64,000 nucleotides of DNA from positions 124,001-188,000 of the forward strand of contig JAIYDI010000018.1 in NCBI GenBank assembly GCA_027487555.1, written 5' to 3'. How positions within the stretch are numbered: position 1 is the first letter of the stretch; each line of letters begins with the position of its first letter. Positions 26,728 to 34,934 of the stretch are shown here, piece by piece. Under the pieces are notes generated by a model. It did not search any database. It was given only the letters and a program-made list of their open reading frames with translations, and had not been told where the DNA came from. Position numbers and translations under genes: made by a program. This DNA is from Hyphomicrobiales bacterium. GTDB lineage: Bacteria > Pseudomonadota > Alphaproteobacteria > Rhizobiales > Devosiaceae.

Positions 26728-26877
26728 GCCGATCCCCTTAAAGCGTTCCTCGCTGGAACACGGCGCAAGGCTTTGACCTGGCCCGCCGCCGCTGACCCGT
26801 ACTGGATATGACTCAAAGCTAAGCGCAATTAGTTAACAAAGTTTAATTCTGATCCGCAAGATGCAAAGCTATTTGCG

Positions 26878-26893
26878 TTAGCAATAGGTTAAC
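26878..26893 (+). promoter_or_regulatory. candidate CtrA box in the ctrA upstream region
   Basis: TTAG-N7-TTAAC, one base from consensus, about 150 bases upstream of the ctrA start. It could serve autoregulation. Confidence 0.5.
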
Positions 26894-26990
26894 GTGTTGA
26901 AAACATTGAATAAACCGGGAAAAACGGACTTAAGAAACTAGGTTAAGAAAGCCTTGCAAACGACTCGTCTGATTCAAGGATCGCGCGGTT

Positions 26991-27007
26991 TTGGCACACA
27001 GTGCCAA
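26991..27007. promoter_or_regulatory. perfect palindrome TTGGCAC-ACA-GTGCCAA
   Basis: A seven-base inverted repeat with a three-base spacer in the ctrA-fliI region. The shape suggests a dimeric repressor operator. It does not fit the spacing of a sigma-54 promoter. The binding protein is unknown. Confidence 0.45.
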
Positions 27008-27065
27008 GGGCTTGCGGCCCGGCGCAGCGACGCAGAAGGCTGATCCAATGATTGCGGCACGCTGC

Positions 27066-27081
27066 TTAACGATCGGTTACC
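27066..27081 (+). promoter_or_regulatory. candidate CtrA box upstream of fliI
   Basis: TTAA-N7-TTACC, one base from consensus, ending 36 bases before the fliI start codon. The location suits a directly activated or repressed fliI promoter. Confidence 0.5.
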
Positions 27082-27117
27082 TTCTTTCACAGTCGATTCG
27101 CGCGCAGAATTCAGGCC

Positions 27118-28446
27118 ATGCAGTCCCTAATCTCCGCCATTGAGGCCATTGACGACGTCGAGGTGTACGGGCGCGTGCGCACGGTGCAGGGTCTGCTCGT
27201 CGAAGTGGTCGGCCCGGTGCGGGAACTGAAGGTGGGTGGCCGCGTCGCCATCGAGACAACCGGCGGTGGCACGCTGGGCGCGGAAATCATCGGATTTTCC
27301 GAAGGCCGGGCGATGTGCCTGCCGTTCGGGCCGCTCTCGGGCGTGCGGCTCGGCTGCCGCGCCGTGTTCAAATCGAATGAAGGCGCGGTGCGCCCATCGG
27401 ATAGCTGGCTGGGCCGAGTGATCAATGCCGAAGCCGAGCCGATTGACGGGCTGGGGCCACTGGCGCAAGGCGCGGACCCTTATCCGCTCAGGCAGCAGCC
27501 GCTGCCCGCGCATGAGCGGGCGCGGGTCGGCGCGCCGATCGACCTGGGCGTCCGCACGCTCAATACCTTTACCACCATGTGCGACGGGCAGCGCATGGGC
27601 ATCTTCGCGGGCTCGGGTGTCGGCAAGTCGGTGCTGATGTCGATGCTGGCGCGCAATGCCGAAGTGGATGTCGCGGTGATCGGGCTGATCGGCGAGCGGG
27701 GCCGCGAGGTGCAGGAATTCGTCACTGAATATCTGGGTCCCGCCGGGCTCGAGCGTGCGATCGTGGTGGTGGCCACCTCGGACGAGGCGGCCTTGATGCG
27801 ACGGCAGGCGGCATATCTGACGCTGACGCTCAGCGAATATTTCCGCGACCAGGGTAAGCGCGTGCTGTGCATGATGGACAGTCTCACCCGCTTTGCCATG
27901 GCGCAGCGCGAGATCGGGCTCGCCATTGGAGAGCCGCCAACAGCCAAGGGTTACCCGCCGACAGTGTTCACGGAATTGCCGCGATTGCTCGAACGGGCCG
28001 GGCCCGGGCTGGTCAACTCGGGCTCCATTACCGGACTGTTTACCGTTTTGGTGGAAGGTGACGATCACAATGAGCCCATCGCGGACGCCGTGCGCGGCAT
28101 TCTCGACGGGCACATCGTGATGGAGCGATCGATTGCCGAGCGGGGGCGCTATCCTGCCGTCAATGTGCTCAGGTCCATCTCGCGCACCATGCCGGGTTGC
28201 GTGCCGACGAATTACCGGCCCCTGCTCCAGAAGGCGCGGGAACTGATGTCGACTTATGCCGACATGGAGGAGCTGATCCGGCTGGGGGCTTACCGGAAGG
28301 GATCGGATCCGGGCGTGGACCGCGCCATAGCGATCAACCCGGCGCTGGAGGCGTTTCTGAGCCAGCAGCGGGAAGAGACGACGACAATTGCCGACGGCTA
28401 CAAGTTGCTGGCGGGAATTGTGGAGAAGGCGGGCGCCGCGCCATGA
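27118..28446 (+). CDS. fliI: flagellum-specific ATPase
   Basis: Protein of 442 residues related to the F1 ATPase beta subunit. Walker A is AGSGVGKS at about residues 165-172, the family segment [16 protein letters not shown] follows, and Walker B is [12 protein letters not shown]. It forms the hexameric ATPase at the base of the flagellar export apparatus and works with FliH and FliJ, both encoded in this window. The start at 27118 gives [12 protein letters not shown]. It lies divergent from ctrA behind a candidate CtrA box and is followed by fliJ after 55 bases. A non-flagellar type III ATPase is unlikely given the neighbouring fli genes. Confidence 0.96.
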   Translation: MQSLISAIEAIDDVEVYGRVRTVQGLLVEVVGPVRELKVGGRVAIETTGGGTLGAEIIGFSEGRAMCLPFGPLSGVRLGCRAVFKSNEGAVRPSDSWLGRVINAEAEPIDGLGPLAQGADPYPLRQQPLPAHERARVGAPIDLGVRTLNTFTTMCDGQRMGIFAGSGVGKSVLMSMLARNAEVDVAVIGLIGERGREVQEFVTEYLGPAGLERAIVVVATSDEAALMRRQAAYLTLTLSEYFRDQGKRVLCMMDSLTRFAMAQREIGLAIGEPPTAKGYPPTVFTELPRLLERAGPGLVNSGSITGLFTVLVEGDDHNEPIADAVRGILDGHIVMERSIAERGRYPAVNVLRSISRTMPGCVPTNYRPLLQKARELMSTYADMEELIRLGAYRKGSDPGVDRAIAINPALEAFLSQQREETTTIADGYKLLAGIVEKAGAAP

Positions 28447-28501
28447 GGGAGTGCGCGCGCCGCAGTGACGTGAATGGCTTGGTTAGTAAGGAGTGCAAGT
28501 C

Positions 28502-28915
28502 ATGAAATCTCGCAGCGAGAGCCTGATCCGGCTCAAGAAGTTTCAGGTCGACGAGAAGCGTCGGCAGGTCACCCAGATCGAGATGATGATTGCCGATTTC
28601 GAACGCATGGCGTCCGAACTCGACCAGCAGATCGAAATCGAACACCAGAAGACCGGCATCTCGGACGTGGCGCATTTCGCCTATTCGACCTTTGCCAAAG
28701 CTGCGATCAACCGCAGGGACAACCTGCTGGACAGCGCCAAGGACATGCGGGTGCGGCTCGAGGCGGCGCAGGATGCGCTGGCCGAAGCGCTCGAGGACCT
28801 GAAAAAGGTGGAACTGCTCGACCAGCGCGAGCAGGGCCGCGAGCAACAGGCCGAGAACAAGGCCGAGCAGGCAGAGTTCGACGAGATCGCGCGGCTGCGG
28901 CATTTGCGGCGCTGA
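28502..28915 (+). CDS. fliJ: flagellar export chaperone/stalk protein FliJ
   Basis: Protein of 137 residues, almost entirely helical and highly charged (KSRSESLIRLKKFQVDEKRR, EQGREQQAENKAEQAEFDEI), as expected for the two-helix coiled coil of FliJ. AAGGAG eight bases upstream fixes the start at 28502. FliJ sits in the central channel of the FliI hexamer and links it to FlhA in the export gate. The sequence alone is too simple for a firm family call; the position directly after fliI makes it convincing. Confidence 0.88.
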   Translation: MKSRSESLIRLKKFQVDEKRRQVTQIEMMIADFERMASELDQQIEIEHQKTGISDVAHFAYSTFAKAAINRRDNLLDSAKDMRVRLEAAQDALAEALEDLKKVELLDQREQGREQQAENKAEQAEFDEIARLRHLRR

Positions 28916-28965
28916 GGGCGTAGGTCCTCGGCGGAAAACGTCAATTTATACAATCACATCGATTT

Positions 28966-28996
28966 CAGGATGGATCCCGGCCTCCGCCGGGATGAC
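28966..28996. repeat. REP-like palindromic repeat
   Basis: CAGGATGGATCCCGGC and CTCCGCCGGGATGAC form a hairpin (ATCCCGGC with GCCGGGAT) between fliJ and the convergent minus-strand gene. Second copy of the type at 24839-24870. It may also act as a terminator. Confidence 0.65.
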
Positions 28997-29006
28997 ATCG
29001 GAGCTT

Positions 29007-29369
29007 TCACTCGGCCCTGCCCAGGTCCGGGCCGGTGAGAAACGGCGTGATATCCACGCCGTCGCCTGAAAAGAGGGTAAAATGCGGGTGATCGGCGAAG
29101 AGCCGCGCCGCTTGATCAATGTCCTCCGCCTCGACAATCACATAGCCACAAATGGTGTTGCTGGCATCTTCGACGCCCGCGCGGGTGACGCGGCGCGTTT
29201 TGCCGACCATGCCGCCGAGATTGGGCAGATGCGCGGTGTTTCGTTTCCCCCATTCCTCCCAGAGCGGGATGCCCCTGGCATCGACCGCGTCCTGCTCGGC
29301 TTTCGGCAGGGTGCGGAAGGCGATGAGCGCCGCGCGCGGCATTGTGTAGACGGCGAGGAAATGGGACAT
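29007..29369 (-). CDS. YCII-like dimeric alpha/beta-barrel protein
   Basis: Protein of 120 residues. The start at 29369 (MSHFLAVYTM) follows GGAGGG. The sequence matches a family of small proteins with WEEWGKRN, GMVGKTRRVTRAG, NTICGYVIVEAEDIDQAARLF and DHPHF, which I associate with the YCII/dimeric alpha-beta barrel fold. The His in HPHF and the conserved tryptophan near the N-terminus are typical. No enzymatic activity is established for this subgroup to my knowledge. It converges with fliJ and appears monocistronic. Confidence 0.75.
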   Translation of the reverse strand: MSHFLAVYTMPRAALIAFRTLPKAEQDAVDARGIPLWEEWGKRNTAHLPNLGGMVGKTRRVTRAGVEDASNTICGYVIVEAEDIDQAARLFADHPHFTLFSGDGVDITPFLTGPDLGRAE

Positions 29370-29634
29370 TGCGCCCTCCATCGGTGAGCCAGGCGATGAG
29401 GCTAGGCGGCATGCCGGCGATGGGCAAGCCGCCGGCGCACGCGGAGACGCAGGGCACGAGCCGTGGCGATGTGCCGAGGGCCTGAACAGATCGAAGCCGG
29501 CGCGCGCTGATGCACGGCCGGCCCCTTCCGCCTCCCCGGCGGTTCTCTGGATCGGGGTATGCTTTGGAGGTCACCCCACAGAAAGAAAGGCTAACGGATT
29601 ATTTCCGGCGGCGCGCGCTTTGCCGGGTTAACCG

Positions 29635-29650
29635 GTTAAGCGGGGGTTAA
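29635..29650 (-). promoter_or_regulatory. CtrA consensus box (orphan location)
   Basis: On the minus strand the site reads TTAA-CCCCCGC-TTAAC, an exact match to TTAA-N7-TTAAC. It overlaps the stop codon of the 29647-30273 gene and lies about 266 bases upstream of the YCII-like gene. A further GGTTAACC lies beside it. Target gene unclear. Confidence 0.5.
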
Positions 29651-30273
29651 GAGGCTGGTTTGGCAAACCAGAGTTCGAAGTGGTGCTGGCGGATGCTGGC
29701 GTTCTCGAAACCCGACACAAAGCGGGATGGGGCGTCTATGCCTCCTGCTTTGAGCTGGCCAGAGATGGTGTCAGCCAGACTCTGCTCTGCAGGCAGGAAG
29801 TATCGCAACTCCGTCACTGAGGGTGCTTTAGTGCCGACGCGTTCGATGCCGGGCGCCAAACAACCTGCGTCACGTAGGATGGACTGCGCCTGGTCTGCGA
29901 CGTCGCGGTGTGCGTTGTCCGGAATCTGGATGTATACGCGCGGTGTCAGTTCGGCGGCCGGCGTTGCAGCCTGGTCGGAAGGCGGTGCTGCAGTCTTGCT
30001 GGTTTCTATGGTGGTGAGGGTTTGCTCAGCCTTCTGTCCGGCTTCCAGTTGCTGGTCCAACGGCCTCGGATCGATCTTCACGAGACCAAGAAACACGCCC
30101 ACGGAGATCACAACAACTTCGACAAGCAAGACCGTCTGCAGTTGCTTTTTGAAGCTCTCATCGACCCTGAGTAAGCCGACGGTGGAGAGTATCGCGATGA
30201 CCGCAGTGCAGATAAACACGCCAACGCATGTCCATCCGATGACCAAGTGCATTACGTCGACGCCTAAAGCCAT
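29647..30273 (-). CDS. two-helix membrane protein with LytR_C-like C-terminal domain
   Basis: Protein of 208 residues. Two membrane helices lie at about residues 9-35 and 46-65. A Pro/Ala-rich linker leads to a soluble domain from about 110 with TPRVYIQIPDNAHRDVADQAQSILRD, PGIERVGTKAPSVTELRYF and ADTISGQLKAGG. This pattern recalls LytR_C-like domains found in varied envelope and signalling proteins. The start at 30273 is the first ATG of the frame, with GGGGGCGG upstream. Both neighbours are unrelated, and base usage is a little less GC-rich than in neighbouring genes, so recent acquisition is possible. Function unknown. Confidence 0.65.
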   Translation of the reverse strand: MALGVDVMHLVIGWTCVGVFICTAVIAILSTVGLLRVDESFKKQLQTVLLVEVVVISVGVFLGLVKIDPRPLDQQLEAGQKAEQTLTTIETSKTAAPPSDQAATPAAELTPRVYIQIPDNAHRDVADQAQSILRDAGCLAPGIERVGTKAPSVTELRYFLPAEQSLADTISGQLKAGGIDAPSRFVSGFENASIRQHHFELWFAKPAS

Positions 30274-30359
30274 TGCCGCCCCCAACTGTTAAAGTGAGCG
30301 GCAGCAGAGCTCTCGGCGTCGTGCCGGTCAAATCCGGACAACTGCCATTGGGATGCTTC

Positions 30360-31484
30360 CTATTGGGAGAGCGGCCCCCGGTTGATCGGGATCGGGCCTG
30401 TGGGCCCCGGTACCGTCCACCCGATGTGGCCGGCCGCGTAGAGCAGGCGCGAGACGTAGCCGAGCTTTTCGACCACCGCCGGGCCGAGCACGAAGGGATA
30501 GGCGTCGTTCTGCCCGACGGCACGGTTGAGGTTGTTGATAAGCGAGGCGAGCGGCACCCAATTGTCCATGAGTTCGGCGACATCGTCGCGGGCATAGGGA
30601 TCGTAGGCGATCTGCGCCGTCAGTTCGCCCGTGCGATCCACGGCCGGGCGCAGGTGAAGCCCGAAGGCCGACGCCATCTCGGTGGTATCGACGAGATGGA
30701 GGAAGTGCGCGAAGGTTTCGGCGAAATCCTCCCACGGATGGGTGGTCGCATAAGCGGAGATGTAGCTCAGCTGCCAGTCGGACGGCGCGCGTTCGGCATA
30801 GTGGCGCCGCAAGGCGGTAGCGTAGTCGGCCCGTTCGTCGCCGAAGAGCTGGCGGAACCTGCCCTGCTCGGCTGCTGACCCGGCCACGAGAATATCCCAG
30901 TAGTAATGGCCGATCTCGTGGCGGAAATGTCCAAGCAATGTGCGGTAGGGCTCGTTGAACTGCGTGCGGCGATATTCGCGCGCCGCGTCATCGGCTTCCT
31001 TGAGCGCGATGGTGATGATGCCGTTGTCGTGCCCGGTGAGGACGGGGGCGGGGGCCGTGTCCTCGTCGAGGAAACGGAAGCTCAGGCCGTGCGCCGGATC
31101 AATCTTGCGGGTGGCGAGCGGCAGGTTGAGGCGGAGCAGCGCGTAGAAGAGGCGCTTCTTGGCACGTTCGATCACCCGCCAGCGGCCGAGATCGACCGGA
31201 TCGGCGACATCGGGCACAAGCGCGTTATGGCAACAGGCGCGGCAATAGGGGTCGCCGCCCGGCTGATGCGGCAGGAGCCAATTGCAGGCCCCATGCCGGG
31301 CGTTGTCGCAAAAGACGAAGCTGCGGCTCTGGAGGTGTGGTGCCGTGAAGACATCCGGGCCGCCATCGAGCGAGACAAGGCTGTTGCTTTGCGGCTCGTA
31401 GCCGAGGGCGCGGCCGCATCGCTCGCATCGGGTGTTCTCGAAATAGAGCATGTGGCCGCAATGGTCGCAGCGGAAGAGCTTCAT
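30360..31484 (-). CDS. putative zinc-binding metallopeptidase
   Basis: Protein of 374 residues. The N-terminus carries two CxxC pairs (CDHCG at 6-10, CERCG at 20-24) that should form a zinc ribbon, then further Cys pairs (CDNARHGAC, YCRACCHN). The catalytic-type motif is HEIGH at 189-193, preceded by TLLGHFR and followed by YYWD. A later WEDFAETFAHFLHLVDT probably supplies the third zinc ligand. This matches a family annotated as putative zinc-binding metallopeptidase in alphaproteobacteria. No signal peptide, so probably cytoplasmic. The start at 31484 (MKLFRCDHCG) begins the zinc ribbon. Substrate unknown. Confidence 0.88.
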   Translation of the reverse strand: MKLFRCDHCGHMLYFENTRCERCGRALGYEPQSNSLVSLDGGPDVFTAPHLQSRSFVFCDNARHGACNWLLPHQPGGDPYCRACCHNALVPDVADPVDLGRWRVIERAKKRLFYALLRLNLPLATRKIDPAHGLSFRFLDEDTAPAPVLTGHDNGIITIALKEADDAAREYRRTQFNEPYRTLLGHFRHEIGHYYWDILVAGSAAEQGRFRQLFGDERADYATALRRHYAERAPSDWQLSYISAYATTHPWEDFAETFAHFLHLVDTTEMASAFGLHLRPAVDRTGELTAQIAYDPYARDDVAELMDNWVPLASLINNLNRAVGQNDAYPFVLGPAVVEKLGYVSRLLYAAGHIGWTVPGPTGPIPINRGPLSQ

Positions 31485-31610
31485 CGGTGACCCCAGATGG
31501 ACGCGAGACCAGATAATGCCGCGGAGCCCAGGGTGTTCCACTGGCATGGCAGCTTTTCCTTAGCAGAGTGCGGCTAGTGTCGGTGCGACATTCGAGAGCG
31601 GGGCAGGGCG

Positions 31611-32705
31611 ATGGGCGAGGCGGGGCTGGCAGGGAAGCCGTTTGCGACGGGTTTTGCGAATGTTGCGCCCGGGCTCGCGCGGCTCGTCCTCGGTGTGCTT
31701 GCGCTGGTGATCGCGGCGTTGATGGCCGTGGCGATCTCCGTGCCGGAAGTACCGGAGGATCCGAATGCGCGCGGCGACCTCGGGACCTACAAGCAGATCG
31801 TGACGCGGCTGCAGGCCGGCGAGACCTACCATCAGGCGCTCCATACCGAACTGGTGGACGGCGGCTATGGTACGCGTTCGGTCTTCAACTGGCGGCCGCC
31901 GTTCTTTCTCGAGATGATCGCGCTCATGCAGACAGAGCAGGTCAGCCAGGCCGTGCTGGTAACGCTCTCGGTGCTCGCGGTGAGCCTCGCCGGATGGGTG
32001 GTGCTCAACAGCGCCGGTTCGGGCATGGCGATCGCAGTGGCGGTGACACTGGGCATGAGCCAGATGGCTGCGATCGCGCCGGTGGCGTCGATCTGCTGTG
32101 AGCTCTGGGCCGGGGCACTGATCCTCCTCTCGGTCGTCGCCTATGGGCGCGGGCGTTACTGGCTCGGTTTCGCGGCGGCCTTGCTCGCGCTCTGGATGCG
32201 GGAGTTGAGCGGGCTCTATGTGCTGGTGGCGATCTATTTTGCCTGGCGGGCCGGGCGTCGCGACGAACTCCTCGCCTGGGCCATCGGGCTCGCCGTGTTC
32301 GGTGCCTATTTTGCCTGGCATGCGATGACGGCGATGAGCCTCGTGCTGCCCACCGACCCGGCCTACAAGGATGGCTGGCTGCAGTTCGGCGGCGCGGCGT
32401 TCGTGCTCGGGACGGCACAGTTCAATGGTTTGTTCCTGCTGCTGCCCTTGCCGGTAACCGCCATAGTGCTGCCGCTCGCGGTGCTGGGCTTTGTCGCGTG
32501 GCAGCACCGGGCCGCGCAATATGGGCTTGCCGCGGTGCTCGCCTACATCATGCTGTTCGCGTTTTTCGGCCGGACGGCGAATGGCTACTGGGGCGGGCTC
32601 TATGCGCCGCTGCTGATGCTCGGCCTGCCGTTCGGGGTGGTGGCGGTGAAGGACTTGGTGAACGCCGCTACCCTGCAGCAAGCGGCACCCCCCGCCTCCG
32701 CCTGA
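31611..32705 (+). CDS. polytopic membrane protein, possibly GT-C-type glycosyltransferase
   Basis: Protein of 364 residues with about eight or nine membrane helices. After the first helix (about 22-45) comes a periplasmic-type loop with DPNARGDLGTYKQIVTRLQAGETYHQALHTEL, containing acidic and His residues. Such a first loop with an acidic motif is typical of GT-C glycosyltransferases that use lipid-linked sugars, and the RELSGLYVL and FNWRPPFFLEM segments also fit. The exact family is not recognised. It has its own promoter space (127 bases divergent from the metallopeptidase) and converges with flhA. Confidence 0.7.
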   Translation: MGEAGLAGKPFATGFANVAPGLARLVLGVLALVIAALMAVAISVPEVPEDPNARGDLGTYKQIVTRLQAGETYHQALHTELVDGGYGTRSVFNWRPPFFLEMIALMQTEQVSQAVLVTLSVLAVSLAGWVVLNSAGSGMAIAVAVTLGMSQMAAIAPVASICCELWAGALILLSVVAYGRGRYWLGFAAALLALWMRELSGLYVLVAIYFAWRAGRRDELLAWAIGLAVFGAYFAWHAMTAMSLVLPTDPAYKDGWLQFGGAAFVLGTAQFNGLFLLLPLPVTAIVLPLAVLGFVAWQHRAAQYGLAAVLAYIMLFAFFGRTANGYWGGLYAPLLMLGLPFGVVAVKDLVNAATLQQAAPPASA

Positions 32706-32763
32706 CGGCGGTGTCCCCCCTTAAACCAGGGAGGAAGCCCGACTGTGAGGTCAGCTCAGGCTT
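32706..32763. repeat. short mosaic repeat remnant at the flhA 3' end
   Basis: The gap between the polytopic membrane gene and flhA contains GGCGGTGTCCCCCC, CCAGGGAGG and GCCCGACTGTGAG. It is the same type of boundary word (CAGTCGG on the minus strand) seen at the 3' ends of rpoH, the coiled-coil gene and hrpB. Confidence 0.5.
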
Positions 32764-34914
32764 CTACACACTGCCGATGGTCTTGAGGCGGACGCGGGGG
32801 TGGACCTCGTTCTGGCTCATCACGACGGTCTGCGGGCGGAAGCGCTCGATGATCGCCCGGATATGCGGACGGAGCGAGGGCGAGGTGATGAGCACCGGGA
32901 TCTCGCCCATGCGGGCGGCGTTCTCGAAGGACTTCTGCGTGGCAACGATGAATTGCTGCAGCTTCGAGGGTGCCATGGCGAGATGACGGTCGTTCCCGTC
33001 GCCGACCATGGCTTCGGCGAAATCGCGCTCCCATTGCGGCGAGAGCGTGAGGAGCGGCAGGTTGCCGTCCGGCCCGAGGTTTGACGCGCAGATCTGCCGG
33101 GCAAGGCGGGAGCGCACATGCTCGACCACGGTCTGCGCAGTGCGGCCGGGAGAGGCGATCTCGGCGATGCCTTCGAGGATCGTCGGCAGGTCGCGGATGG
33201 AAATGCGCTCGGAGAGCAGCGCCTGCAGCACACGCTGCACGCCGGAGACGGAAATCTGGCTCGGCACGATGTCCTCGACGAGCTTGTGCTGCTCCTTGGG
33301 CAGGCCCGATAGCAGGCTCTGCACGTTGGAATAGCTCAGCAAGTCCGCGACATTGGCCTTGAGCACCTCGGTGAGGTGGGTGGAGATGACTGTCGAGGGG
33401 TCGATGATCGAATAGCCGCGCAGTTCGGCCTCGTCGCGCAGCGCCGGCTCGATCCAGGTGGCGGGGAGGCCGAAGGTCGGCTCGGTGGTGTGGATGCCGG
33501 GCAGGCCGATCTCGTGGCCCATCGGGTCCATCACCATGAGCTGGTGGGCGTAGACCTGCCCATGTCCGGCCTCGACCTCCTTGATCTTGACCTTGTAGTG
33601 GTTCGGCTCGAGCTGCATGTTGTCGAGGATGCGGACGGGCGGCATGACGAAGCCGAGTTCGGTGGCAAGCTGGCGGCGGAGCGCCTTGATCTGCTCGGTA
33701 AGCCGATCGGTACCGGTGTCGTCTTCCTTGACGAGGCTCAGTAGACCGTAGCCGAGTTCGAGTTTCAGCTCATCGATGCGGAGGCTGTCGGTGATGGGCT
33801 GCTCGTCGATCTTGCCGCCGGGGGCGGTGGGTGCGGCGGCGACCTGGGCGGCGAGGGCATCGGCCGCGGCCTTCGCCTCGCGGACATTCTTGTTCCTCGT
33901 GGATTTGAGGGCGAGATAGGCAACGCCGCCCGCGAGCGCGAGGAAGGGCAGGATCGGCATGCCGGGCAAGAGCGCCAGCAAGGCGATGACTGCGGCCGAC
34001 ATGCCCAGTGCCTTGGGATAGCCGGTGAACTGCGTCATCAGCGCCTTGTCGGCGGACCCGGCGACGCCGGCCTTGGACACGAGAATACCGGCTGCGGTGG
34101 AGACGATGAGCGACGGGATCTGGCTGACGAGGCCGTCGCCGACGGTGAGCAGCGTGTAGATGCCGCCGGCCTCCTCGAAGCTCAGGCCCTCCTGCAGCAT
34201 GCCGATGATCATGCCGGCGATGATGTTGATGAAGGTAATCAGCAGGCCGGCAATGGCGTCGCCGCGGACGAACTTGCTGGCGCCATCCATGTTGCCGAAG
34301 AAGGCGCTTTCCTGCTCGAGCGTCTGGCGGCGGGTTCTGGCAGTGGCTTCATCGATGAGACCGGCAGAGAGATCGGCGTCGATGGCCATCTGCTTGCCGG
34401 GCATGGCATCGAGGTTGAAACGGGCAGCGACTTCGGCGATGCGGCCCGAACCCTTGGTGATCACGATGAAATTCACGATCAACAGGATCGCGAAGACGAC
34501 GACGCCGATGACGAAGTTGCCGCGCATGACGAAGTTGCCGAACGCCTCGATGACGTGGCCGGCCGCGTCGGTGCCGGTATGACCTTCGGCAAGGATGAGG
34601 CGCGTGGTGGCGAGGTTGAGGGCGAGGCGCAGCATGGCCGCGACGAGCAGCACGGTCGGGAAGCTCGAAAACTCGAGCGGGGTTTGGATGAACAGCGCCG
34701 TCATCAGGATCATCACCGAGAAGACGATCGAGATGGCGAGCAGGATATCGAGCAGCAGCGGCGGCAGCGGAACGATGAGCACCATGATGATGCCCATGAC
34801 GCCCAATGCGAGGCCGATATCGGCCGTGGCAAGCCAGCTCCGCAACTCCCTGACGGAGGGGACCTTGAAGCCGGAGCCCGAGGGCTTTCCGGGGGAAGCG
34901 GAGATATCGGCCAT
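32764..34914 (-). CDS. flhA: flagellar export gate protein FlhA
   Basis: Protein of 716 residues. The N-terminal half has about eight membrane helices, starting with GLALGVMGIIMVLIVPLPPLLLDILLAISI. The conserved cytoplasmic loop (RFNLDAMPGKQMAIDADLSAG, with FFGNMDGASKFVRGDAIAG) is the FHIPEP-family signature region. The C-terminal half is the cytoplasmic domain that docks export substrates and chaperones and contacts FliJ and FliI. It lies 20 bases after flbD on the same strand and is the last gene of the fliF operon as laid out here. Confidence 0.97.
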   Translation of the reverse strand: MADISASPGKPSGSGFKVPSVRELRSWLATADIGLALGVMGIIMVLIVPLPPLLLDILLAISIVFSVMILMTALFIQTPLEFSSFPTVLLVAAMLRLALNLATTRLILAEGHTGTDAAGHVIEAFGNFVMRGNFVIGVVVFAILLIVNFIVITKGSGRIAEVAARFNLDAMPGKQMAIDADLSAGLIDEATARTRRQTLEQESAFFGNMDGASKFVRGDAIAGLLITFINIIAGMIIGMLQEGLSFEEAGGIYTLLTVGDGLVSQIPSLIVSTAAGILVSKAGVAGSADKALMTQFTGYPKALGMSAAVIALLALLPGMPILPFLALAGGVAYLALKSTRNKNVREAKAAADALAAQVAAAPTAPGGKIDEQPITDSLRIDELKLELGYGLLSLVKEDDTGTDRLTEQIKALRRQLATELGFVMPPVRILDNMQLEPNHYKVKIKEVEAGHGQVYAHQLMVMDPMGHEIGLPGIHTTEPTFGLPATWIEPALRDEAELRGYSIIDPSTVISTHLTEVLKANVADLLSYSNVQSLLSGLPKEQHKLVEDIVPSQISVSGVQRVLQALLSERISIRDLPTILEGIAEIASPGRTAQTVVEHVRSRLARQICASNLGPDGNLPLLTLSPQWERDFAEAMVGDGNDRHLAMAPSKLQQFIVATQKSFENAARMGEIPVLITSPSLRPHIRAIIERFRPQTVVMSQNEVHPRVRLKTIGSV

Positions 34915-34934
34915 GGCTCAGTTCGGCTCCCGGA

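Larger units (their letters stand above)
26728..27117. promoter_or_regulatory. ctrA-fliI divergent control region
   Basis: This is 390 bases of relatively AT-rich DNA without a gene. It holds two near-consensus CtrA boxes (26878-26893 and 27066-27081), a TTAA-N6-TTAA pair at 26833-26846, and four GANTC sites (26810, 26962, 26971, 27095) of the kind methylated by CcrM. It also has a perfect 17-base palindrome at 26991-27007. The layout fits a cell-cycle-regulated divergent promoter pair. Confidence 0.7.

Noticed and set aside
26991-27007. Sigma-54 promoter at TTGGCACACAGTGCCAA
   Set aside because: The GG and GC dinucleotides are not separated by the required ten bases, and no TTGC element follows at the right distance.
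30273-30878. Plus-strand open frame opposite the metallopeptidase gene
   Set aside because: Antisense shadow; the minus strand carries the zinc-ribbon cysteines and HEIGH motif.
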